Positions 7,054 through 13,088 of a stretch of DNA of 13,237 bases are shown here, in pieces. Positions within the stretch are counted from its first letter, which is position 1, and every line of letters starts with the position of its first letter. The position numbers and the translations under genes were made by a program. Location: contig JACZVB010000007.1 of the NCBI GenBank assembly GCA_022572865.1, positions 1-13,237 of the forward strand, written 5' to 3'. The notes under the pieces are model-generated. The model searched no databases. It saw only the letters and a program-made list of their open reading frames with translations, and was not told the DNA's origin. This DNA comes from Chloroflexota bacterium (GTDB taxonomy: Bacteria; Chloroflexota; Dehalococcoidia; Plut-88900).

Positions 7054-8295
7054 CTAGTAGCTCACCTTGGCCCCGGGGGTTGCGGTCTTTCCCGCCCGTG
7101 CCTTCTCCACGGCGTAGGCCAGGTCGCTCAGGTACTCCTCCACCACGGGCAGGTGGACGGGGGTGATCAGGTGATGTATTCCCGGAGGTTCCGTGAGCCT
7201 GTTAGGGACCCAGCCCGCCTCGGCCAGGACGTCGGCGACGGCAAAGATATCGAAGCTCCGAGACCCGAAGGTGAATATGCTGAGCTCCGGGTCTCCCCAG
7301 GTCTCAAGGCCATTGATGCTGCGGATGCCGTCTATCAACGCCTCTTTGGCCTGCATCACCTCTCGGGCCAGCCGCAGGTAGCCATCCTCGCCCAGGTAGT
7401 TCAGCACGGCCCAGGCCGCCGCCACCCCGCCCCCTGACCGGGTCCCGGTGAATGTGCTGGTGGAATAGTGGCCCCTGGCCCAATCATCAAACTCGAAGCC
7501 GTGGTATTTGGCGTAATCGGCGTTGCGGAAAAGCACGGTGGAAGCCCCCTTGGCGGCGTAGCCGTGCTTGTGCAGGTCCGCAGAAATCGAAGTTACCCCC
7601 GGCACGCTGAAGTCGAAATCGGGGACCGGGTAGCCCAACTCCCTCACCCAGTGGGCCAGGTAGCCGCCCACACAGGAGTCCACGTGAAGCCAGAGGCCCC
7701 GGACCTGGGCAAGCTCTCCCAGCTTTGCGATGGGGTCGATGACGCCGTGGGGATACGCAGGAGCGGAGCCTACCAGTATGATGGTGTTTTCGGTGATTGC
7801 CTCTCCCATGGCGTCCACATCCGCCCTGAAGTCCGGGCCCTGGGGCACCCTTATCACCTTCAGGTCAAGGAAGTGGGCCGACTTGTTGAAGGCGGGGTGG
7901 GCGGTGCGAGAGACAACTATCTCCGGCGTGCCCTTGGTGGGCCGGTTATCACGGGCCCAGTCCCGAGCGGCCTTCATAGCCAGGAATATGCTCTCCGTTC
8001 CCCCGGAACTCATACTGCCCGTTACCGACTCATCGCCGTTGAGCAGCCCCGAGGCCATCTCCACCACCTCTCTCTCCAGCCGTTCCAGGCTTGGAAATGC
8101 GTGGAGGGCCACCATATTTTCGGAGAAGAACATGGTGTAGGCGTCCTTGGTCACCTGAAGGACATCGTCGTCGGCAAAGTAGACCATGCCGGACAGCCTG
8201 CCGTGTCGCCAGTCCACGTCCTTCTTCTGGGCCTGGGCTAGCTCGGCCTGGATCTCGGGCCAACCGATACCGGTCTTGGGGATCGATCTCCTCAT
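7054..8295 (-). CDS. PLP-dependent lyase/decarboxylase, sphingosine-1-phosphate lyase-like
   Basis: This is a 413-residue group II decarboxylase-fold (aspartate aminotransferase fold type I) enzyme. The Schiff-base lysine is K243 in ADLHKHGYAAKG, very close to the HKYGYAPKG motif of sphingosine-1-phosphate lyase. Other PLP contacts are the phosphate-binding GSMSSGGTESI (residues 93-103), the ring-stacking H133 in RTAHPAFNKSA, and D206 in WLHVDSCVGG. TGTRSGG (284-290) completes the phosphate site. It would cleave a phosphorylated amino alcohol or decarboxylate an amino acid. Glutamate or tyrosine decarboxylases (MfnA type) are relatives, but the lysine motif favours the lyase branch. No membrane anchor precedes the domain, so it is cytosolic, unlike the eukaryotic lyase. 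AGGAGGT five bases upstream fixes the start. Family is firm; the substrate is unknown. Confidence 0.88.
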   Translation of the reverse strand: MRRSIPKTGIGWPEIQAELAQAQKKDVDWRHGRLSGMVYFADDDVLQVTKDAYTMFFSENMVALHAFPSLERLEREVVEMASGLLNGDESVTGSMSSGGTESIFLAMKAARDWARDNRPTKGTPEIVVSRTAHPAFNKSAHFLDLKVIRVPQGPDFRADVDAMGEAITENTIILVGSAPAYPHGVIDPIAKLGELAQVRGLWLHVDSCVGGYLAHWVRELGYPVPDFDFSVPGVTSISADLHKHGYAAKGASTVLFRNADYAKYHGFEFDDWARGHYSTSTFTGTRSGGGVAAAWAVLNYLGEDGYLRLAREVMQAKEALIDGIRSINGLETWGDPELSIFTFGSRSFDIFAVADVLAEAGWVPNRLTEPPGIHHLITPVHLPVVEEYLSDLAYAVEKARAGKTATPGAKVSY

Positions 8296-8432
8296 GGCCT
8301 ACCTCCTGGGGTTTAACGGTTAAGAACGGCAGTCCCTGATGGGCAACAGATCAAAATTGTTAAGCTCTTTGGCTCGATGCACGTAAACCCCGATGAGTGT
8401 GGACTGGCATTCGCGTAACAGTTGAACAAGTT

Positions 8433-8777
8433 TTAAAACGGGCGCCTCAATCGGAGAACTCTATACTTTGGATTTGTCCTCTTGGTCTCCCTCTGCAACT
8501 TAGACAAAGGTGCAGTTTCGCTTGCCTTCACTTCGTCGCGGGAAATAATAATTCTTTCCCCTGTGATAGGGTTTATTCCATAGCGGTGAAAATCATCGCC
8601 TTTGCCTGTTCGTTTCACCTTATAGCCGGCCATCCCTTGCATGCACTTGTACAACTCTTCTGCCCCTTTGCCGTCTCGTTTGTTTTCGAAAAGACGATCG
8701 CGCTTGATTTGCGGCGGCGACCTCTTTTTCCCTGTCAGCGGATCTCGTAGTGCGATGCGTCTCAGAAAATCTCTCAT
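8433..8777 (-). CDS. Small hypothetical protein with a PD-(D/E)XK nuclease-like pattern
   Basis: I do not recognise a named family for this 114-residue basic protein. Its central part follows the restriction-endonuclease-like fold in order: a helix with E40/E41 (GKGAEELYKCM), then a GYKVKRTGKGDDF strand ending at D61/D62, then an ERIIISRDEVKAS strand with E82-x-K84, then SKLQ (92-95). This fits a minimal D...ExK metal site, as in Holliday-junction-resolvase-like or Mrr-like proteins. The tail (RTNPKYRVLRLRRPF) and N-terminus are strongly basic, as expected for nucleic-acid binding. The start has a modest GGAG 5 bases upstream. The surrounding DNA is visibly AT-richer than the neighbouring genes, which suggests transfer. 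No partner methylase or toxin is adjacent. That it is a real gene is fairly likely; nuclease activity is an inference from the motif pattern. Confidence 0.6.
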   Translation of the reverse strand: MRDFLRRIALRDPLTGKKRSPPQIKRDRLFENKRDGKGAEELYKCMQGMAGYKVKRTGKGDDFHRYGINPITGERIIISRDEVKASETAPLSKLQRETKRTNPKYRVLRLRRPF

Positions 8778-8809
8778 ATGCTCCGTCTCAAGAAATGCTC
8801 GCTATGTTC

Positions 8810-8899
8810 TCATAGGGGAATCTCAAAGTGCCCAATAGTGACGAACTTGTTGAAGTTGAGATCGATGCGATATCCAAGCGAAATACTGATCGATCCTGA
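8810..8899 (-). pseudogene. Possible gene remnant (29-residue open fragment)
   Basis: Between the nuclease-like gene and dnaN the minus strand holds a short frame ending GYRIDLNFNKFVTIGHFEIP plus one residue and a stop. The composition, with alternating hydrophobic and polar residues, looks protein-like, but the frame is closed by a stop upstream and has no start codon of its own. It may be the C-terminal end of a decayed gene that came with the AT-rich patch. I cannot name it, and chance is not excluded. The rest of 8778-8990 shows nothing I can support. Confidence 0.25.
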
Positions 8900-8990
8900 T
8901 CAACACCTCCGTGTGCAGCAAGCCCGACTCCCACGGTTATACAGCTATCCCGCCTTGAGTCATGTTGCCGAAGTCGGTGCTGGGGATTGG

Positions 8991-10136
8991 CTACCACTGT
9001 ACAAACATCGGCATGACCACGTGGACGTAGGTGGTGCCCTCCGCCGGGGACATGGGCCTTAGCACCCCGGGGCTGGATGGACTGCTGGTCTCCAGGGCTA
9101 CCATCCCCTGGCCCAGCACGTTCAAGACATCGGAGAGATACTTGCTGTTGAAGGCGATCTTGGCCGGTTCTCCCTCCACCGTGGCGTCGATCTTGCCCTC
9201 GTCATCGCCCACCTCTTCGGAGCGGGCCGACACCGACAAGGTGCCCACGCCGCCCTCTCCTTCACCCGCTGTCATCTGCAGACGCACAATGCCGCTTCCG
9301 TCCCTGGCGAAGATGGAGGCCGCCCGGGTCGCTCTGGCGAACTCCGACACATCTATGATGGCCCGGGTCGCGAAGTCCTTGGGGATCAGCTGGCCGTAGT
9401 TGGGGAAGGTGCCCTGAATGAGCTGGGAAACGATCTCCGCATCCTTCAACCTGAAAAGCACTTGGGTCTTGCCCGCGTTGACCATAATCTTGATCGGCTC
9501 TTCCTGGCCGCTGGCGATACGGCTGACCTCGGAGAGGGTCTTGGCAGGAATGATTACCGAGGTATCCTCGGGCACGGCGCTGCCCAGTTTGGCCTCATGG
9601 ACCGCCAGGCGGAAACCATCGGCGGCTGCCAGCAGCAGGGTGTCGCCCTTCAGCTCCAGCTGGACCCCTGTGAGCACCGGCCGCGAGTCCTCGGTAGCGG
9701 CGGCAAATGCTACGTTTTGAATGGCCATTTGGAGCACATCTGAGGCTATTTCAACCTCCAGGCCATCGCTTATGGTGGGGGTGGGGGGGAACTCCTCCGG
9801 GTCGGCCCCCGAGATGTTGGCCTCGAACCTGGCACACTTCACATTGAGGCTTCGGGAGCGAGCCGGGAGGCTCATCTCGACCTGCTCGCTGGGTAGAGAG
9901 CTGACAAATTCGGTAAGGAGCCGGGCCGGGACTGCGATGACCCCTTCCTCTTCCACCTTGGCCCCTATCCACGAGGTTATGGACAGCTCCAGGTTGGTGG
10001 CCGAGAGTTTAAGCCGCCCATTGTCCGTAGCTATCAGTACGTTGTTGGTGATGGGCAGGGGCGTCCTGGAGGCCACCGCCCTTCCTACGTCGCTCAGGCC
10101 TGCACTCAAGTTCTCTTGGAGACACGAAACCTTCAT
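8991..10136 (-). CDS. dnaN: DNA polymerase III subunit beta (sliding clamp)
   Basis: This 381-residue protein forms the dimeric ring that tethers DNA polymerase III and binds many repair proteins. Family markers appear in order through the three clamp domains: ATNLELSI (46-53), SRPVLTGV (151-158), AADGFRLAV (171-179), FPNYGQLIP (244-252), and the C-terminal VMPMFVQW (374-381), which contributes to the partner-binding pocket. Length is close to the bacterial norm. The start is supported by AGGTGG upstream and a good promoter close by. dnaN usually lies next to dnaA at the origin; here its neighbours are sodN upstream and an AT-rich accessory patch downstream, with no dnaA, recF or obvious DnaA boxes. 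It is either a relocated single copy, as in some Chloroflexota, or an extra copy. Confidence 0.95.
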   Translation of the reverse strand: MKVSCLQENLSAGLSDVGRAVASRTPLPITNNVLIATDNGRLKLSATNLELSITSWIGAKVEEEGVIAVPARLLTEFVSSLPSEQVEMSLPARSRSLNVKCARFEANISGADPEEFPPTPTISDGLEVEIASDVLQMAIQNVAFAAATEDSRPVLTGVQLELKGDTLLLAAADGFRLAVHEAKLGSAVPEDTSVIIPAKTLSEVSRIASGQEEPIKIMVNAGKTQVLFRLKDAEIVSQLIQGTFPNYGQLIPKDFATRAIIDVSEFARATRAASIFARDGSGIVRLQMTAGEGEGGVGTLSVSARSEEVGDDEGKIDATVEGEPAKIAFNSKYLSDVLNVLGQGMVALETSSPSSPGVLRPMSPAEGTTYVHVVMPMFVQW

Positions 10137-10167
10137 CTGTTTCTTCCACCTTTATCTTGGTCGCGTT

Positions 10168-10197
10168 AGTATACCTTAGAGAGAAAACCCGTCTCAA
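10168..10197 (-). promoter_or_regulatory. Candidate promoter of dnaN
   Basis: On the minus strand, TTGAGA (10192-10197) and TATACT (10168-10173) are separated by 18 bp. Each hexamer matches the consensus at five of six positions. Transcription would start near 10161, giving a leader of about 25 bases that carries the AGGTGG ribosome site. This indicates that dnaN is transcribed separately from sodN. Confidence 0.6.
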
Positions 10198-10210
10198 GAG
10201 AGATGATGAA

Positions 10211-10251
10211 GGTAAAACTTCGCCCTCTTACACATAGGGGGCAAGGGGGCG
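10211..10251 (-). terminator. Possible terminator after sodN
   Basis: On the minus strand, CGCCCCCTT (10243-10251) and AAGAGGGCG (10221-10229) pair at eight of nine positions around a 13-base loop, followed by AAGTTTTACC with a short T run. The hairpin begins 19 bases after the sodN stop and just before the dnaN promoter. The loop is long and the T run weak, so it is only a moderate candidate. Confidence 0.4.
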
Positions 10252-10269
10252 AGTTTAGTAAAGCCGCGC

Positions 10270-10785
10270 TTACGCTGGATAGACCAACTCTCCACCCACC
10301 GCTTGCCTCGACGGCTGGCGGCTGACCCCTGCGCCCTTGGTCTTCCAGAAGATCTCAGCGATGTCCTGGACTGCGCTCAGCAGGTCCTCCGACGCCTTCA
10401 GGCTGATGTTTTGCCGCACGCTCGAGGCCGCCCTCATGGCATTGGCGAACTTCTCGTGAAGGTCTGGATACTGCTCAACGTGATTGGGCTTGAAATAATC
10501 TCCCCATAGAATCCGCAGCTCTTGCTTGCACAACTCTGCGCTGCGATCCTTCTCGGTAATGTAGCGGCCCAGCGCTGCCAAAGCAGTGACCCGCTCCTCC
10601 TCAGACATGCTTCCGCCAGGCTTATCCATCGCCTCGATGAGTTGATTCATTCGGATGGTGCTAAGCGCGGCTATCTGAGCGGCGTGGGGATCGTAGATGC
10701 CGCATGGGATGTCACAGTGGGCGTGTCCCGTCTCTGCGGGCAACACTCTATTCAGGAGTCCAAAGGTAGTTTTAAGTAAGGACAT
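10270..10785 (-). CDS. sodN: Nickel-type superoxide dismutase (propeptide form)
   Basis: Ni-SOD disproportionates superoxide to oxygen and hydrogen peroxide. The Ni-hook HCDIPCGIYDP starts at H23; mature H23 (N-terminal amine and imidazole), C24 and C28 bind nickel, and Y31 guards the channel. Residues 1-22 (ending ETGHA) are the propeptide removed by the SodX protease, encoded divergently next door. I chose the ATG at 10785 because AGGAGG lies five bases upstream; an in-frame ATG at 10827 would add 14 residues and start at the promoter -10. The mature protein would be about 149 residues, longer than the classical 117. The typical core ends near FWKTK (146-150) and is followed by a 21-residue tail ending ELVYPA. 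The family call is very secure. It acts in the cytoplasm, probably as a homohexamer, as in Streptomyces. Confidence 0.95.
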   Translation of the reverse strand: MSLLKTTFGLLNRVLPAETGHAHCDIPCGIYDPHAAQIAALSTIRMNQLIEAMDKPGGSMSEEERVTALAALGRYITEKDRSAELCKQELRILWGDYFKPNHVEQYPDLHEKFANAMRAASSVRQNISLKASEDLLSAVQDIAEIFWKTKGAGVSRQPSRQAVGGELVYPA

Positions 10786-10817
10786 TCTCCCCTCCTCATA
10801 GCTAATTTGCGGGGTGA

Positions 10818-10846
10818 AGTGTACCATAAACCGGGCCTACGGGCAA
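10818..10846 (-). promoter_or_regulatory. Candidate promoter of sodN
   Basis: On the minus strand, TTGCCC (10841-10846) and TACACT (10818-10823) are separated by exactly 17 bp. The predicted start, about 25 bases before the ATG, leaves a leader carrying AGGAGG. The same octamer core GTACACT recurs at 10893-10899 upstream of sodX on the other strand, so both genes may use related -10 elements. I see no clear operator for a Nur-type nickel regulator. Confidence 0.5.
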
Positions 10847-10907
10847 TCTGCACAGACCCGCCACCCGGGTAGAGCTCCGACAGATTTGCGATGTACACTG
10901 CTGTGAC

Positions 10908-11396
10908 ATGAGATCGATATTGGGCCTCTTATCCGTGTGTTTCCGATTTCCCCTCGCCAGGCGGGTCAAAGTCCGGGGTTGCAGCATGCAGCCCACTCTG
11001 TCGGAGGGAGAATACCTGCTGTTCGACCGTTTGGCCTTTAGCCGGAGACCGCTACGAAAGGGAGAGATAGTCCTGGCCAATCACCCGATGGACAGGCGAT
11101 TTCTGTTGATAAAGAGGGTATTGGCCGTGCCTGGGGAAGAGGTGGTGGCCCGGGACGGTGACATTCTTGTCAACGGCCGACCCTGGGCCCCACCCTCAGC
11201 CCTCCCGGGTCCCGCCCCTGAAGAGTTCTCTCATTTGCTGGGACCGGACGAATACTTCCTCACGGGGGACAATCCCTCCCGCAGCACAGACAGCCGTCAG
11301 CTAGGCCCATTCTCCAGGCATCAGATCAAGGCCAGGGCGTGGCTGGTGTACTGGCCTCTCTCACGGTGGCGGATTATACACTTAGAGGACGTCTAA
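10908..11396 (+). CDS. sodX: Nickel-type superoxide dismutase maturation protease (S26 signal-peptidase family)
   Basis: SodX cleaves the Ni-SOD propeptide so that the His of the Ni-hook becomes the N-terminus. This 162-residue protein has the S26 catalytic pair: S26 in VRGCSMQPTL and K69 in FLLIKRVLAVPGEE, followed by the box EYFLTGDNPSRSTDSR (115-130). Only a weak hydrophobic stretch precedes the Ser and no long membrane anchor is seen, as expected for a protease acting on a cytoplasmic substrate. The gene is divergent from sodN with 122 bases between the starts. No Shine-Dalgarno precedes the ATG; a TACACT (10894-10899) would start the transcript almost at the ATG, which would make it leaderless. 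Its stop overlaps the convergent cupin gene's stop by a few bases. The pairing with sodN makes the assignment very strong. Confidence 0.93.
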   Translation: MRSILGLLSVCFRFPLARRVKVRGCSMQPTLSEGEYLLFDRLAFSRRPLRKGEIVLANHPMDRRFLLIKRVLAVPGEEVVARDGDILVNGRPWAPPSALPGPAPEEFSHLLGPDEYFLTGDNPSRSTDSRQLGPFSRHQIKARAWLVYWPLSRWRIIHLEDV

Positions 11397-11734
11397 CCCT
11401 GGCCCAGTAACGCTATGAAGTCCTCTCTTGGAGGGCCGAATATGTCCAGGGCCAGGGCCTTGCCCCGGCTGGCCACCGCCCTGTGCTCAACGTTGGAGGG
11501 CACCAGATAGGCATCTCCCTTACTGACTGTCCTCGTCTCGCCGGCTATGGTCAGCTCGAACTCCCCCTCCAGCACCATTCCCGCCTGCTCGTGGGGATGG
11601 GAGTGCATCGGCACCTCGGCGCCGTCCTCCAGGGTTATGAACACCATCATCACCTTCTCGCCCCACACGGGCCGTATCCAGGCCCCGGGAGCGATCTCCT
11701 TGGATTTCAAAGTAGCCGGGTCGTAAAAAGGCAT
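11393..11734 (-). CDS. Small single-domain cupin protein
   Basis: This is a 113-residue cupin_2 domain protein. Motif 1 is PMHSHPHEQAGMVLEGEFEL: H44 and H46 with Q50 (in place of the usual Glu) are the metal-ligand positions, and H48 is an additional His. Motif 2 is GDAYLVPSNVEHRAV with H84. It is a one-domain beta barrel with no DNA-binding part, so it is likely a small metal enzyme or ligand-binding protein. Function cannot be read from sequence; relatives include isomerases, dioxygenases and uncharacterised stress proteins. AGGAGGAG just upstream supports the start. It shares a divergent regulatory gap with the proline racemase gene, where a long palindrome lies. It is tail-to-tail with sodX with a 4-base overlap. 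Confidence 0.88.
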   Translation of the reverse strand: MPFYDPATLKSKEIAPGAWIRPVWGEKVMMVFITLEDGAEVPMHSHPHEQAGMVLEGEFELTIAGETRTVSKGDAYLVPSNVEHRAVASRGKALALDIFGPPREDFIALLGQG

Positions 11735-11755
11735 GGCACTCCTCCTGTTTGATAC

Positions 11756-11804
11756 CCCTCTGCTTACCCGGGGATAATCTTATCATCCCCGGGTAAGCAG
11801 AGGG
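11756..11804. repeat. Perfect 20-bp inverted repeat between divergent genes
   Basis: The arms at 11756-11775 (CCCTCTGCTTACCC...GGGGAT) and 11785-11804 are exact reverse complements, with a 9-base centre AATCTTATC. It lies between the starts of the cupin gene (-) and the racemase gene (+), so it cannot be a terminator of either coding region. The right arm ends 2 bases before a consensus TATAAT. It may be an operator for a dimeric regulator, an RNA hairpin in the cupin leader, or a small mobile palindrome. Confidence 0.85.
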
Positions 11805-11806
11805 TG

Positions 11807-11812
11807 TATAAT
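11807..11812 (+). promoter_or_regulatory. Consensus -10 element upstream of the racemase gene
   Basis: TATAAT is a perfect -10 hexamer 39 bases before the racemase ATG. No -35 is recognisable at 16-18 bp, because that space is the right arm of the palindrome (CATCCC or ATCCCC). This arrangement is what an activator- or repressor-controlled promoter with the regulator on the palindrome would look like. Confidence 0.5.
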
Positions 11813-11851
11813 CCGCCCAATAAGGCAGCATACGGGTTTTTGGGAGGGCTC

Positions 11852-12859
11852 ATGAAGTCACGCAGGATCATCTCCACCACCGACTCCCACACGGCGGGCC
11901 AGTGCACCCGGATGGTGACGGGAGGCATCCCGTACATACCCGGCGATAGCATGGCCGAGAAACAGCAGTACTTCGCCCAGAACCTGGACGACGTACGCCA
12001 GGTCCTGATGATGGAGCCCAGGGGCAGCGTCGGCCTGGTGGGGGCCATCCTCACCGAGCCGGTCTCCCCGGGCAGCGACGTGGGCGTCATCTTCATCGAC
12101 TCCCTGGGGTTCGAGGCGATGTGCGGTCACGGCACCATCGGGGTGGTGACCACCCTCATAGAGACGGGCCAGCTCCAGGCCAGAAAGCCCTTCGCCGAGG
12201 TGCGGCTGGATACAGTGTCCGGTACCGTCCACGCCCGGGCCCTGATCGACGATGACGGAGACGTGACGGAAGTGACCATCCGTAACGTGCCCTCCTTTGT
12301 CTATATGGCCGGCGCAAGGATACAGTTCGAGGGGTCGACCATCGAGGCCGACATAGTGTTCGGTGGAAACTTTTACGCTTTGTTGCCCGTGTCCCGCCTG
12401 GGTCTGGAGCTTGCCCCCAACAATGTTCAACGGCTGGTGGAGAAGGGCATCGCCTTCCGAGACGCCGCCAAGGAGCAGTTGGAGATCAGACATCCCACGG
12501 AGCCCGGCATCACCAATCTCCACGGCGTGGAGCTGTATGTCGATAACCCGGCCCCTGGGATCGACGCTCAGAACATCATGGTCTTCGCCCAGGGGGCCTA
12601 CGACCGTTCTCCCTGCGGCACGGGCACCTCGGCCCGTCTGGCCCTGCTGCACTCGAAAGGGGAGATAGAGGTCGGGGAGGAGTTCGTCCATCAGAGCATT
12701 GTCGGGACCACCTTCCGGGCCCGTATCGTCGAGGAGACCAGCGTCGACGGGTACCCAGCCATCATCCCCGAGGTCACCGGCTCCGCCTACATAACCGGGA
12801 CTCACCAGTTCTTCGTCGACAGCCGGGACCCCCTCAAAGAGGGTTTCATCCTGGGGTAA
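11852..12859 (+). CDS. Proline racemase / 4-hydroxyproline epimerase family protein
   Basis: This is a 335-residue cofactor-free isomerase. Both catalytic cysteines are present: C91 in AMCGHGTIG and C255 in DRSPCGTGTSARLA. That favours a racemase or epimerase over the trans-3-hydroxyproline dehydratases, in which one Cys is replaced (commonly by Thr or Ser). FGGNFYA (residues 170-176) and the N-terminal TDSHTAGQ are family marks. The enzyme would interconvert L- and D-proline, or trans-4-hydroxy-L-proline and its cis-D epimer. Sequence alone does not decide which, and no hydroxyproline catabolic genes are adjacent. I chose the ATG at 11852, preceded by GGGAGG at 5 bases; an in-frame GTG at 11804 would overlap the palindrome and the -10 element. 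It is followed by a terminator-like hairpin, so it is probably monocistronic. Confidence 0.92.
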   Translation: MKSRRIISTTDSHTAGQCTRMVTGGIPYIPGDSMAEKQQYFAQNLDDVRQVLMMEPRGSVGLVGAILTEPVSPGSDVGVIFIDSLGFEAMCGHGTIGVVTTLIETGQLQARKPFAEVRLDTVSGTVHARALIDDDGDVTEVTIRNVPSFVYMAGARIQFEGSTIEADIVFGGNFYALLPVSRLGLELAPNNVQRLVEKGIAFRDAAKEQLEIRHPTEPGITNLHGVELYVDNPAPGIDAQNIMVFAQGAYDRSPCGTGTSARLALLHSKGEIEVGEEFVHQSIVGTTFRARIVEETSVDGYPAIIPEVTGSAYITGTHQFFVDSRDPLKEGFILG

Positions 12860-12870
12860 TGGTGCTCATG

Positions 12871-12905
12871 CTCTAACGGCCTTTGGCCATAGAGCACTTT
12901 CAGTA
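12871..12905 (+). terminator. Probable terminator of the racemase gene
   Basis: TGCTCTA-AC-GGCC / GGCC-A-TAGAGCA forms a hairpin with a TTT loop and a small internal bulge (12871-12898). It starts 11 bases after the stop and is followed by CTTT. The T run is short, so termination may be partial. Confidence 0.5.
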
Positions 12906-13088
12906 AGTCCGAATCCGGCTTGCCTCCACGCGCACGGGGAAGCTACGACCTTTTGTGACTTTTACCATTCTGATTAGTGTGAAACACTCCAAAAAACGGA
13001 CACGAGAGGAGCTAGGCTATTGCTTCGCCCATGGCGCACCCAGCGGAATATAGAGTTCTTTCGGGCTGATTGATAGTGTCAATCTGGG
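12906..13088. other. AT-richer intergenic stretch with no supported gene
   Basis: The base composition is clearly less GC-rich than the racemase gene beside it, and no frame on either strand looks coding. A 22-codon ATG frame on the minus strand (starting MVKVTKGRSFPVRV) lies here but has no ribosome site or other support. It separates the racemase terminator from the partial gene at the right edge. Confidence 0.5.

Noticed and set aside
7468..8241. A 257-codon plus-strand frame opposite the PLP enzyme
   Set aside because: It is a shadow of the real gene on the minus strand, which has the complete PLP motif set; no ribosome site or family feature is seen.
11858..12805. A 315-codon minus-strand frame opposite the proline racemase gene
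   Set aside because: It is a shadow of a gene with both catalytic cysteines; the translation is Gly/Asp/His-rich without motifs.
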